From contig CM045770.1 of the NCBI GenBank assembly GCA_025200525.1, positions 134,320,200 to 134,384,199 of the forward strand: a stretch of DNA of 64,000 nucleotides, read 5' to 3'. Positions within the stretch are counted from its first letter, which is position 1. Every line of letters starts with the position of its first letter. The position numbers and the translations under genes are program-made. Below the pieces are notes generated by a model. It saw only the letters and a list, made by a program, of their open reading frames with translations. It was not told the origin of the DNA and did no database searches. This document shows, piece after piece, positions 47,262-59,394 of the stretch. This DNA comes from Camellia lanceoleosa (taxonomy: Eukaryota; Streptophyta; Magnoliopsida; Ericales; Theaceae).

Positions 47262-50200
47262 ATGGCTGACGATGTTCCACACGTCGGGACTCCCCCGGAT
47301 CATGAGATGGATCCCGGGGTCGAGCTCCTCCCATTGAGCGAGCGTCCCTTCGACCCGGCGACCTACAGCCCGGCGATCCACGTCCTACCTCCGGATGGTC
47401 TTCGCCATTTCCGCGGCTTCGACCGAGCGCTGGACCCAGAGCTTCTCCTGCGCGAGCTAACCTCTCACCTATCCTTCGGCGCTTCCGAGGTAACATTTTT
47501 TTCTCTGCTTTAAATTTCTGCAATGTAGAACTGTTAACTGCCATAGCTAAATCTGTTCTTTAACTGCTTAGCTCTAATACGCTGTAGACTGTAGTTGACC
47601 GCAATCATACTTACAACTGATATCTGTTTGAGACGGACACATGCACACACACTGCACTAGCCTCAATCACCCAAACACACGGCACACACCGTTCTTCACT
47701 CCGAACCTACCGACACCCGGCACTTATTTGAATCTGAAAGCAATATTGCATGCTGTATTTAAACTGAAACACACAAAACACGCTAACACATCATACGTTG
47801 TAGTCCACCGTAGGCGCACTATAACCCGATATCTGCTTGAATCTGAAAAACGTGCACACATGCACCATATCCGTATGCTGATCCTCACAAACACACTGAC
47901 ACATCACAGGCCGTAGTCCACCGTAGTACACTGAAACCCGGTATCTGCTTGGATCTGAAAAATGTGCACACATGCTAGATTTGTATCGACTTTAACATGT
48001 TTCCTCAGAACTGTACATTTCATATTGCTTTGCAATCATTTGTTTTGAAAACAGGGAGATTCCCATACCATCCGCGGGTATGGGAACGTTGCGGCTCGAG
48101 ATTGGTACTTGGAGCTTCCCGAGGTGGTTCGACGCATCGTGGACGAGGCAGGCTTTGGTTCTTTCTGCAGGGGTCTGACTCGGCTTACTGCCTGCAGGCC
48201 TCTTCTAGCTGCCCTAGCAGAGAGGTGGTGGGACACCACCGACTCGTTCCACCTATCTGAGGCGGGAGACATGACGATGACTCCCTACGACTTCTCGGTG
48301 CTCACCGGCATCGGGGTGGGGGGTGATCCGATCCCCTTCAACACCAACATGGATGAGTGGACCACCGCTCAGATCTACTTACTTGGCGCGGCTCCGCCTC
48401 TTGCGCGTCCAGGTTTCGTCCGCTACTCCTGGTTCGAGGTGCAGTTCCGGGTGCAGCCTCTTTTTGTCGACGCAGCTCCGATGACCGAGGCGGCCGTAGA
48501 GCAGTATGCGCGCGGCTTTTTGATGTTCTTGCTAGGGACGACTCTCTTTGCCGACCGGGCGAACACCGTGCCTCTCTGCCTACTCAGCGCACTGGTGGAT
48601 GTCCGGGACGTCTTGCGTTTTGATTGGGGTGGCGCGGCTCTGGCCACTCTTTACGGGTACATGAGCTCGGTCTCCCGTGGCAGCGGGCAGTTGCTCGGAG
48701 GCTACTGGCGAGCTTGGGAGGTACGTCTTCTTTTCTGCTTTACATTTCTGTTCTGTACTTTCTGTATTCTGCACTGTACACTGCTTGTAGTCTGTTTTAC
48801 ACTTATCGTATCTTGTACACACACACATATACATACTGCTTGTACACTCTGCATTAATCTGCTCACGGCTCTGCTATTTCTGCTTTACTCTGTATTTTGC
48901 TTTGTCTGATAAATGTTCTGGTATTTACTTTGCAGTTGTGGGTTTACGCCTAGTTTCCCAGGCTGGAGCCAGTGCCGGAGACAGAGACTCCGTTGGTCAT
49001 TCCCTTCTCACGCCGTTATGACGGGAGGTGTACCCAGAGGCCGCAGGAGACTTTCAGCTTCTTCCGCCGTTACTTTGACACCATCACCCCCGCCGAGGTA
49101 TGTTTTACTTGCAGTTCATTTAAGCTTCACTTTTCCACTGTATATTTGCAATACCAGTAGGCAATAAACTGTATTTCAATTTCAGATCACCTGGCAGCCG
49201 TGGGCTCCTCTGCCAGCGATGGTGCGGGATCGGTTTGCCGGCGCCGTCGAGACCTCGCATTTTCGGATTTTGCTAGAGGGCGATGCAGCCGGGCTTGGTA
49301 CCTAAGCGGCGCTTCTTGCGTCGGACCACTGGCTTACTGGCGAGATAGTCTCGGTGCATCCTCCCGAGCATATGAGGGACCGAGTATTTCACCGAGCAGA
49401 TGGCGGACTACACCATCGGTGGGAGGCGACGCAACCGAGCGAGGCGATTACTCGAGAGTACGTCCGGACCTTCATCATCTGACCTCTGAGTGGTGGTCGC
49501 CGAGTGAGAGACTGCGGCCGTGGCTGGAGGCGAGAGTAGGAGGGGGGGAGGGCCGAGTCGAGTCCGTGGCGGAGTCCAGAGAGGACGGGAGGCTAGCTGG
49601 CCCGCTTTGCCTACTTCACTGTCTTTCCGGGGGTCGGATGGGGTGACCTATCAGATTCCCTTTGCCCCTCCGCCGGCTGATCACGAGTTTGTCGGTATCC
49701 CCGACTTGCCTCCGGTATGTGTTACTGCATTTCTGTACAGTCATTTCATTTTAGTTTATTTGATATTCCGCGGAATAGTGATGCATCCGATATTTTTGCA
49801 GGCTTCCTCCGAGTACACCCGGCAGTCATTGGAGATGAATGCCTCCATGGTGGGGATGTTACAGCGGACCTTCGAGTTCCTAGCCTTTTATGGCCTTCTG
49901 GTATGTTCTCTCTGACATAGCTTCAAACCATATACAAACCGCATAATCTGATACATGACACAACATCTGGATACCCAGCCCTCACGGCGCTTGATATACT
50001 GTACTCATACACTGCATTCTGCACTGATAAACTGCTCACGGCATTCAAACACTGTACTCATACACTGCATTCTGCACTGATAAACTGCCTCATGTATACT
50101 GATGCATTTACCTTTTGTACTTTTCAGCCTCCCTTCCCGATTCCTCCTGTGGGTGGTGGCGCTCCGCCTGGACCTTCCATTTCTACTCGGGATGGCAGGA

Positions 50201-50400
50201 TATTCCCCCGCACCAGAGGAGGGCGTACTTATGCCGGGAGCAGCTCGCGGGCTCCAGTTCCAGACGACGAGTCTGAGGAGGAGGCAGAGGCATCCGAGGA
50301 GGAGGCCGGCTCGGGCTCAGACAGTGACACTTCCGGTGATGCTCCTGGACTTCTGCCCAGGAAGAGGGCAAGGACAGATCCTCCGGCGCGAGGCCATTGA
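47262..50400 (+). pseudogene. Plant mobile domain (PMD) gene carried antisense in the retrotransposon
   Basis: Six exons: 47262-47489, 48055-48720, 48936-49097, 49186-49714, 49802-49900 and 50128-50400, all with GT-AG borders. It starts MADDVPHVGTPP. Exon 2 (222 codons) holds the PMD core: YGNVAARDWYLELPEVVRRI, ERWWDTTDSFHLSEAGDMTM, GIGVGGDPIPF, FLLGTTLFADRANTVPLCLL, FDWGGAALATLYGYMSSVSR. Exon 6 encodes a Pro/Gly-rich then acidic tail (DDESEEEAEASEEEAGSGS) ending PRKRARTD, a likely nuclear localisation signal. Lesions: TAG in exon 3 (LWVYA*FP), where the left copy has TAC, then TAA and a frame change in exon 4. GC content is visibly higher than its surroundings. Relatives (MAIN/MAIL1) act in the nucleus on silencing and genome stability; the function of element-borne copies is unknown. 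Confidence 0.82.
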
Positions 50401-53400
50401 CGATGTTGATGACCCAGACTTTTGCTATTTCTTTTATTTCTTTTCTTGTACTTTTCTCTTTTGTTGGTAGATAGAGTACTTTGTACTGCCGCAGGCAGGT
50501 TTTTGTTTTCCTCAAACTTTGTACTTAAAAAAAGATGATATGAAATGAAATAAACTTTTATCTGAAAAGAATGTTATATCTGTACATATCTGCATCTTTC
50601 ATACTTTGCACTGCTTTGCGTCATGTTACACCTCAAATGTAAATGATATTGATCTGTTGTCTGAAAATTGAGCAATTGCACTGTAATAATCGGATAACCA
50701 ACCAACTAACAGCGAACAACTCATACAAACCACTACTCAACCTGGACACACAGCCCATACTCTGCTGGGGATTAGTCTGCATACAGCCCATAACACAGCA
50801 TTCGGTTCATTCTGCATACAGTAAACCCTGAACAAATACCCCCAATCTGACAAGATAGACTACGAAAACTAATACAGTGGCAGTTGAAACACACTTGGGT
50901 GTCCCAAATTTTCCTTTTTCTTCTCTTGCTTTGCACGGATGTAGAGAATGGCACAGCATTCTGAGCACAAGCGATTACATTTTGAAAGAGGATGGGTTTT
51001 CAACCGGGGTATCGAGCCTACCACAGAACACGACGAGACAGACTCAAACAAAGAAACAAAAGGCACACGACCTAACCTAATGAGACATGCTCGGAAAAGA
51101 CTCAAAGCCAAAATCAAGGTCGACAAATCAAAAGACACGACACACAGACATGTTTACAAAAAGACCTCAGATCTCGAGAAGCCAGTTCCTCCGGGTATTA
51201 TTTCCCGCCCTTTCTGATTTGTGATACTCGCATCGCTCGGCCCTCAGGCTCGGTTTTTCTCTCAAAAACCCTTTTCTTCACTTTTCTCTCGGCTTACACC
51301 TCTCTATTGTTTATTCTATCATTTTTCATTCCTCCCCGGGGTGAATGACAGATGAATAGGAAGTCGCGGGTTCACGCCCAACACTGTTAGCTCACGGCTA
51401 TTTCTTCTGGTAGATAAAGTGCCTTTCGGGCAAGTGCGTTGGCAACGAGGGGGAAGACGGAACACCCGACTCAATAGTGCCCCTAGTTCGTCATTTTGGC
51501 CATTTTTTGTTTTCTAAAATGGTTTTGATCAAAAATGAGAGTTGGATTAACACACTTATTCGATTTTTGATTTGAAAATCATGCGAGTCAAGCTGTGAGC
51601 ACTGAAAATTCTCCTTTTTGGGTCCAAACATGGTCCAATTTTGAAAATGAAACAGTTTTCGAGAAAATAAGTCAACCTCAGTGAAAATTTTCAAAAACTA
51701 TTTTTGCAAACAATCAACGCTCAACGAGCGCGAAACTTACCTTCGAGCTACGCGACCTTGGATCGGAGACGATGGAAAATTGCCCCTGGCTTAAGGGGGG
51801 GTAAGGCAATGGAAAGTTTCCCCTGGTTTGAATGGTAACTTAGGGCAACTTATGGCAATGGATGGCAACGGAAAGTTGCCCCTTGTTTGGATGATGCCGC
51901 GGCATTTTTGTAAGTCAGTCCTCATTGATAACGGTCGGACCCTCGGGCGCGGAGGAGTCGAAGACGGTTTGAATCAATATATGGACATAGTCACCTGGAA
52001 GGTGTTGGTAGTCGGACTTCAAGAGGAAGTTAATCACGTAATTCTGGGTTGCTGCAATCGGGACATTGGATTCGGAGGAGGCACAATTGATCAAAACCAT
52101 GACATGGACTAAGACGCTATGGAAGCGTTGGGGGCTGGACTTCAGGATGAAGTTGCCTACGTATCCCAAACATGGGAATCAAGCCTTACGTAGTTCCGGT
52201 TAAGGTACACTCGGGTATTTTAACCTTCACTTTTTAGGCTCTAATTTTTGCCAAGGCGCCTGTTGCAGGTTTCGACCTTGCGAGCTATGTTTTTCTTCTT
52301 TTTTCTTTTTCTTTTGTATTTTTTCCTTTTTTTTCTTTTCCTTTGCTTCTGTTGTATTTTTTCCTTTTTTCTTTTCTTTTTCTTTGCTCTAACTTTTGCC
52401 TGGGCTGCCCTTTCGGGTTTTCGGCCCAGCGAGCCTCTCAAAGGGTAAAAGTGTAGCAAGCCCATGCCAAATGGTTTTGAGATTGAAGTCTCTCCGTATC
52501 CAGGAAAGCGACTGTTGTATTGATTTGCAGGAAAAGTCCATCACGGTTGCTTCTCGAGCTTTGCTTGGTGGGATTTGATCTTCCTGATCTAACTTTGACG
52601 CCTCTTACTCGAGGGCTGCCTCGAAATGGGCCACACAGGCGTTTCATGGCACTGAATGTTTTGAACGGATCCAATTTGTAACAGATGAATTGAAACTTGA
52701 GACCGAGAGCGATCCTGGGCTGCACAATCTCAAGAGCGGTTCCACACCTGTCTTCGCGAGACTGCGCAAAATATTTTGTTTTTGAAAGTTTTTAAGAAAG
52801 CGACAAATCACTCGTGTTGAAGATAGTGTGGAACCAGTCTGGATCAGGCCAGGGTCCTTCTCAGTACTCACGCCGACAAACATGATTTCATTCATTAAAA
52901 GCTTAGCAGGCCTCTCTTTCTCTCAAAAATGATCAAAGCTTTGCAAAACCCGAGGAATTCCTTCCTCTTTGTTTTTATCACCGCAGTGTTTGAAAAAGGT
53001 TTTTCTGAAAAGCTCAGGTCATTGTGACGATGTTTAAGGCACAAGAGCGTAGGCGAAATGCACTGTCGTTTCATTCACATTCTCTGGCACGGTTGGTTCG
53101 AATAGCAACAAATTCGGCCCATGATAGCCGCAGCTGTTTCATTCAAATTTGCTGGCATAACCGATTCCTCAGCAGAAACAAACTCAAAAAGCAAAACAAC
53201 TATTTGAAAGACAAAACGGTGTTTGAGGCAACAACCCCGAAATCACCCGGTATACTATACAAAGGGTGACTTATTCTGACAAGACAGACTCAGTAAGCAA
53301 AAACCGACTCAATCTGAGAGGCAGACTCAAAAACAAAACAAAAATGACTTGACACCCAAGTCGATTTACAAAACTAGCATTGGCGGTACTCAAAAATGCG

Positions 53401-53456
53401 TGCCAACGCCACATCAAAAATGTACGGACAACGCCCTTGAGCGGTTCACCTTCCGA
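50401..53456. other. Internal region of the 18.6 kb element with no recognisable pol
   Basis: This is where pol would be expected, and I find no protease, RT, RNase H or integrase motif in any frame. Visible features: a polypyrimidine tract at 52290-52385 (whose reverse strand gives a spurious Lys-rich ORF), and near-repeated blocks GCTCTAATTTTTGCC (52230) and GCTCTAACTTTTGCC (52387). There are also short direct repeats GGCAACTTATGGCAATGG and GGAAAGTTGCCCC at 51770-51890. Shorter open frames are not conserved in the left element as far as I can see. Confidence 0.6.
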
Positions 53457-54455
53457 TTACATACTTGCAGTATCTGTATCCTCAAAATCCAGCAACTGAG
53501 TGGTGACGGACTTTGCTGAGGTAGGCGGGAGGATAACCTCGTTGTCAATCAAATCTTGTACCTCATGACGGAGGCGGAAGCAATTATCAGTGGCATGGCC
53601 AGTCTGCTGGTGGTACGCACAGTACAGGGAAGCATCATGCGTGGCGGGGAGATTCTTTGGGAGAGGCCGAGGCTCCAGAGGTTTAAGGTGTCCCTTCTCG
53701 GCAAGGATCTGAAGTGCCTTGGACAATGGCATGTAGAGAGCATGGAAGACCCTGCGCCCCCGGGGCAGGTATTTTGGGACCTGAGCACTCTTGCTAGATG
53801 TACTAGCGAACGGATCGGCGGGTGCGGCCTTGGGTTTCTGATCCTTTCCGGATGCAAGGCTGGGAGAGGGAAGAACCGTTTTGGCATGACGGGGCCTATC
53901 CCGATTCTCTGATTGACTGGAACTGCCCTCAGGCGGAGTAGGGAAAGCATCCTCCACAACTTTTGATATGACTGCGGATATGTGTTGCTTGTTCATTCCC
54001 CCGGCTTTCAAAGCCTCTACTGCCCACAGCAGTTGTTCGATAGGGTCGGCATCTGCCTTCATCTTACCTTTGTCTCCGGCCTCAGCCTGGTCTAGAACTT
54101 GGTTTGCTGCGTCGTTGCCATAGTTGGAGGCCATCTCCGGTTGGCTGAGTTCAATTACAATTCATCCCAATAGCGGGGGCTCTTGGGTTATAAAGCCTCT
54201 GGCATAGGGTGTGGCTGGTGGCTAAACAGATATTCCATAGGCGAGATCCACCACAGATCTTTGAAGATCACCTATCATTCCCATTAATTCAAATGTGGTG
54301 GGCTCGCGAGCCTGATATAGTTGAGGAGTCCAGATTGGATGTGCGGCAGGCGGCCTAGGTGGGTGCGGCATATCAACAGTAGTATCATTCTGTGGGATGG
54401 TTTCTTGACTCAGCGCGGCCGTCATGACCACAATTTCTTCTGAGTTCTGCGTCAT
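53457..54455 (-). pseudogene. Reduced gag of the 18.6 kb element (TR-GAG-like)
   Basis: Two pieces. The first, 54455-54222, is an N-terminal Gag-like segment (MTQNSEEIVV; PIWTPQLYQAREPTTFELMG). The second is an open frame of 225 codons, 54134-53457, with FHALYMPLSKALQILAEKGH and a zinc knuckle variant CAYHQQTGHATDNC, then RLRHEVQDLIDN. That C-x2-H-x4-H-x4-C pattern and its neighbours are typical of Ogre/Tat Gag C-termini. The capsid core between the two pieces seems deleted. Position right after the PBS fits gag. It may still give a nucleocapsid-like protein, but that is inference. Confidence 0.75.
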
Positions 54456-55159
54456 GTTCAGTCCTGCCTCAGCAAGGAGAAGACACTAGCTGTTCTGGAT
54501 CGACCCCCTGAACCTCTGAACTGAAACAGAAAACAAGCAGTATTTTAGCCCCAAACAGATCAAACATGGGTGTAGTCGAACAACTGCACTCTACTACTGA
54601 ACACTGTTCCCCAGAATCACTATTCAAAACTGAACTGACACCCGCAGACACAGCTGATTCTCAACAACACTGATACTGGTGCCCTCAGACCTGATACCCA
54701 ATCTTGCAACCTGATATGTGTGTTCCTGTAGAGATACACTCTAAAAGCACATAACAGGTAAAAGAGAGCCAATACACCCCTATGTTGGGGTAGGGTTTCC
54801 TTGTCCTATGTTGTCAGGAGCTAGGGTTTCACTATGCACACAGCGGTTTCAAACAAGCTAATATTGGATGAGCAACCTGTCCTATTTTGGAATGGTCACT
54901 ACGGATTTCGATATGCACTAGGTCGAATGGTCAAAAAGGGTGCCCCGGTAAAACCGGGGTTTGTGTTCCCATACTGGCAGAGCCCGCAACCGGTCAGCCT
55001 TATGGACATGCCTTGACAAGACAAGCCTCCAGCAAACCGCTCAGGAATAGCAGATGGCCAACACGGTGTCCTAGGCGCACCGATGCACATGCAATGCAAA
55101 GAAACACATAAGTGTAGTCAAAACAGGATATCACGAGTTCGAGTCAAGCTCTCTAAACT

Positions 55160-55178
55160 CCCCAGTAGAGTCGCTAGA
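55160..55178 (-). other. PBS (tRNA-Arg type) of the 18.6 kb element
   Basis: The reverse complement reads TAGCGACTCTACTGGGGAG, three bases inside the 5' LTR edge. Ogre elements use a tRNA-Arg PBS of the form TGGCGACTC...TGGGGA, so here one base of the leading TGG is changed. Confidence 0.75.
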
Positions 55179-55181
55179 AAC

Positions 55182-58100
55182 TGTAGACGCCCCCCGAACG
55201 CCCCGGGAGGGTTAGGTCTCGTTCCATTCGTATTGGGGTCACTACAGTTCGGACTCGATTTGTGTCGGTTCTAAATCTGAACCAAAGAGTCCAAATCCGG
55301 CAAATCGTTTTGAAGAAAAACAGATTTTGAAAAGTAGTGCCAAACATGGACTGCTTTGCCAGATTACAGAGTCACCACCTAAATATTTTAAAATGGGAAA
55401 TTTAGGAAACCCTGACTCGGTGCCGAAGGCCACATGTCCGTCATCACCAAAGTGGTCTTGGCTCGGGAGCTTGGGTACGATCGGGGAAGGTCAGCTATGA
55501 GCACCCCCTTTCGCCCAGTCCGAAGACCGGCCTCTACTAACCGTGATATCCGTTTTTGAAAACATTACATGCTCTTATTCCAATTATTAGCCTAGAATTA
55601 CTATGTTATGCGCGCAGCAAACAAGTATAGACTAGATTGCCTAATTTGGAAATAAACATTGCATATCCGTTCGTTTTGGAAATGCTTTGGAATTTGCTAC
55701 TCCCAAGTAGGCTAAAACACGGTTCAATGAGTTTTCCAACTCAAGCAATCCAACCTTCACCCACAGGCATTCAAACAGTTTATCTCATATATGCACTTAG
55801 CCGCATGGTAAGCATACTGTTATGGCAACATTCACACGCATGTGGTATGCTAAAGCCTAAATACTTACATTGTACTCCGTGCCAAAACAAGAAACTAGTT
55901 AGCAGACATGCATGTCCCTAGGTCATGTTAAGTGGCTAATGCAACACAGGCAAAGATGCAATTTAGAGTAGGCTCGGCTAACCCTAAAGATGGCATGTGA
56001 AATGCACTTTATTCGATGCACGTATTCAATTTGGAAATTGAAGTACAATGCAGTTTGTATGATGTACCGAGCCCGATGCATGTTAACAAATGCATGGATG
56101 CACGCATGCATAGCATAAGGTATGCTAATTTAAACGTGCCCTAATCTACCATCATAAGCAGGTAAATAAAAGGGAAGAAAGAAATGGGGGTTGGAAGACA
56201 TGCACACACCCACGCACACTTATTACAATTATGCCCTCGCTCGGAGGGACCAAAAGAATAATACAAATAATTAACTACACAAGCTAATTAAATATTACAA
56301 ATTAATTAAATTAACAAATTAATTAATCTAAGGAAAAAAAAAGTAAACCGCCTCGGGGCGGGGGCTCAATGCATGCGCGCTTGGATTCTGCTCGGAATTG
56401 CACTGCCATGCCTTAGATTGCCTCTGTTTTCCCTGCTTTGCTCCTCTGAAAACTGCCAAAGTCTCAGAACCACTTCTAAAGGCACTGGGGGGCATCACCG
56501 ACTGAGGGGAAACACCACCGGCTGAAGTATGTGGCCACCGGCACAAAATTCATCCATCGGTCATCTATAGACTGCCGGTCGGCACTAAACACTGCCGGCC
56601 GGCACTGAATTCCTGCAGGACCTGCAACTCACAGCAGCAGAGTGCAAAACTTGCATGGCAGCTCAATTCAAGCAATGTATGCACTAAACACATTCCTTAT
56701 CATGCTAATGACTCAAAGGAAGATGTGCCTCGATTCTCGGACCACCAATCACGCATTTCCATGCATGATGGCCCAAAGAACCAAGTATGCAACTTCAATT
56801 TCAAATGCATGCAATGCAAACAAGCACATAAGAGTGCCAAACCTCCATCATACTTCACTTCAAGAGGCTTAGCATGCATGCCAATATGATGCAATCCTAG
56901 ACATGTCAACTAGTATGCAAAATGGGCAATGCAAGCAAGCAAAACATGCTAGGTGCACAACCTAAGCCAGGAAGCATATGAACTAAGCAAGGGGGTGGAC
57001 TCAAACATGGATTAGGTAGCTCCAAATAGGCCTAAAACCATTGGCCGAAATGCTAAATCATGAGGGCCAAACACACATGCACACATGCACAAGTTAAGGC
57101 ACCAACACTTAAGCATAATAAACAACATTCAAGCACACTCGAAATGAGTTAAACATGGACTACTAGCATGCATAAAAAGCTCTAAAAATCATGCAAAACA
57201 TGATGCCAAATCATGCAACAAAGCAAGCTAAACATGCGACAAATGGCCCAAGTCTTCAAAGCAAGTCTATGAGGTATTAAACCACACCTAGTATAATCAC
57301 ACATGGCAATACTTAACCAACTAAAAAGAGAGTTTTAACACATAAAACTAAGCCCAAAAGACTACTTAGATGGCATCTAAGAGGCTAGAATCCAAAGGCA
57401 TGCAACATGACCAAAACATGGAGCATTCAACACATGCTTTTAAAGTATTAAAGAGGCAACTAAGGCAAGCATACAAGCACACCAAAGGGACTGAAATAGC
57501 ATGTTAAATGGTTCCAAACCATCGAAAATAAAGCAAGCAAGACATGCTACACTCTCATGCTCTTAAAGCCAACAAGCCAAATGCAAAGAAGCTATGTTAA
57601 GCATGCTAAAATCAAACCAAATAAGTATGGTCAGACCTAAAACATGTTAAAATAAGCATACAAGCTTCATGGATCTGGGCCTAAAGCATGCTCAAACTAG
57701 GGCTAACAACCTAGGCATGTTAAGGGACTAAAGAGGCATTACAAAGTAACCATGCAAAACATGCAAGGAGTACTAAAACCAACACTTAGCAATGTCATAT
57801 TAGGGCATAATAAACATAAAATACAGCCAAGACATGCACTTCAAACATTCAAAACTAAGCTCCCTTAAGAGGCCAAATTTTACCCTTTTCAAGGACATCA
57901 AGGAGAGGGGGTGGCCCTCTCCTTCTTAGGACTTTAAGGCATCATCTACACCACTGAAATCCCTCAAGATTTCAGTGGTGAAGAGACCCAAACACCAAAA
58001 TCCCGGAGCTCAACAAAATAGCACAAAAATGAGGCCTTTCAAGGCTTAAGAGGGGCCAAACTTCCCCAAAGCACAAAGTACCCTTAATAAACTATCAAGA

Positions 58101-58939
58101 GGACTAAAAAATAGAACTTTTTTGTATTGAACACCAAGCACAAAAATAGTTCAAAGATAGGTCAAAATGGAGGGCAAGAATGGGGTAAATAAAGTAAGTT
58201 TCTCACCCTTGTTGACCCTCTTCACAAATGTTGAATTTGTTGCTTCCTTGAGCCCCAAACCAGTCAAGAACACTAAGAATAACCTCTTGGGACCTCAGTA
58301 GCCAAGGGAAGGTGAAACACTAGGTGTTGATGTGCAATAGTAAGACACAAACACCTAGTCACACAAACAAGAGAGAAAAAGAGAGATAGAATAGATATAG
58401 GATTCAAACCCTAAAACCAGAGCTTCTTCTCACCTTTCTCTCCCTAAAATGTCTAACCCTTCTAACCCTTGAGCCAAGAGAGCAAGAGTTATGTTATAGG
58501 CAACAAAACTTACAAGTTAAGTCACCAAGAAGCTCATCCCTCCATACACGTGTATGGAGGGGAAACAAGTGCTACAAAGCTGTCTGAAAATATCTCCAAA
58601 AACAGCTGTAAAGTGATCGGCAGGGCAAAATGGGCATTTTGCCAAAAGGAGTGCCGACCGGCACAATATAGTGCCGATGGAAACAATCACCAGCCGGTGG
58701 CCTCTAGCCACTGCCGGTGGTGTGTGGGGATGCCTCAGAAGGCATTCCCTGCCCCTCAAAGGCAAAGCACAAGTGTTTGGTGCAAAACCAGACACAAAAC
58801 GGTTAAGTTTGGAGGTCCTGAGGCAGGGCGCGTAGCCGAGGACTCCGGGAACTCCAAACAAACACAAACATGGATAATCACCGAGTGTTCAAGCGGTGAC
58901 GTCCAAGTCTTCAGGACGGTCAAAAATGGGGTGTCTACA
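55182..58939 (-). repeat. 5' LTR of the 18.6 kb element
   Basis: 3758 bp, TGTAGACGCC to GGTGTCTACA on +. On the minus strand it carries the G-box palindrome (58538-58561), a TATA-like CCTATAACATAA (reverse complement near 58490-58501), a GA/TC run and the two hairpins (57980-57901). It contains about 20 bp near 56517 that the mate lacks. Confidence 0.95.
58538..58561 (-). promoter_or_regulatory. 24 bp perfect palindrome with central G-box in LTR promoter
   Basis: CCCTCCATACAC followed by its exact reverse complement, centred on CACGTG. It lies about 40 bp upstream (minus strand) of the TATA-like sequence. The left element has CATCTCC...GGTGAGATG around the same 16 bp core, so the flanks differ but remain nearly palindromic. 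Confidence 0.65.
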
Positions 58940-59211
58940 ATGGTATGAATGATGTTGTTCATGGTCATGGTACTTTTGATTTGAATAAAGCACATTTTTA
59001 TATTTTTTCAAGTCTAGAGGTGATGGGTGTATTGAATTGGGAATTAGTTGTTCCGAAAGACAAAGGGAATCGAATATGCGAAGTGCTTGACTATAGTAAA
59101 GAGTTAAGAAAAGGCGAACCAATTGATTTTAAAAATATTTCTGTCTATTGCCGAAACCTTGTTGTCCATTTCAACGACCCGTTAGGTGAAGAGGTCAGTG
59201 TTCAAGTTTAA
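58940..59211 (+). pseudogene. Pseudokinase-KEN gene copy A, rest of exon 4
   Basis: Continues the coding frame after the insertion: MNDVVHGHGTFDLNKAHFYI, SSLEVMGVLNWELVVPKDKG, ISVYCRNLVVHFND, stop at 59209-59211. In the KEN domain model, this is the helical ribonuclease region and the last block corresponds to the RN..HH/RN..HY motif of RNase L and IRE1; here it reads RNLVVHF. It matches exon 4 of copy B closely. Confidence 0.65.
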
Positions 59212-59394
59212 TTAGAGAATACTTTACAATAAATTATAATAAATCCCCATTTGCTATTACCATTTTACATTTTAACACCTTAATGTTTAAAATTTGACAA
59301 TCAATGCCCTTGAAGTATATGAAATTCCAGTTTGGTTGATGCTGTTAATGGGGTAAATATTAGTTTACATCCTTGCCCATCAGCTCTTGTCATT

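Larger units (their letters stand above)
40358..58939 (-). mobile_element. 18.6 kb non-autonomous Ogre/Tat-type LTR retrotransposon with antisense PMD gene
   Basis: Complete from TGTAGACGCC to GGTGTCTACA with exact TSD ATGGT, 18,582 bp. The minus strand is the transcript strand: 5' LTR 58939-55182, PBS 55178-55160, reduced gag 54455-53457, about 3 kb without a recognisable domain, an antisense (+) PMD gene at 47262-50400, structured repeats, PPT 44109-44094 and 3' LTR 44093-40358. Protease, RT, RNase H and integrase were not found, so mobility would depend on proteins from a relative. The LTRs are nearly identical, so the insertion is young. It landed in exon 4 of a pseudokinase-KEN copy. Antisense extra genes near the 3' LTR are known in Tat-lineage elements. 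Confidence 0.93.

Noticed and set aside
52241..52465. Lys/Arg-rich minus-strand ORF resembling a basic nuclear protein
   Set aside because: It is the complement of a polypyrimidine tract (TTTTCTTTTCC-like) and is low complexity.
53024..53269. Small + strand ORF in the internal region of the 18.6 kb element
   Set aside because: Opposite to gag, no domain, no splice or start context; treated as chance.
40358..58939. Reading the 18.6 kb element as a + strand element with the PMD gene as its main coding region
   Set aside because: PBS-like sequence lies next to 55182 and a polypurine tract next to 44093, both on the minus strand, and gag is on the minus strand after the PBS. The PMD gene is therefore antisense.
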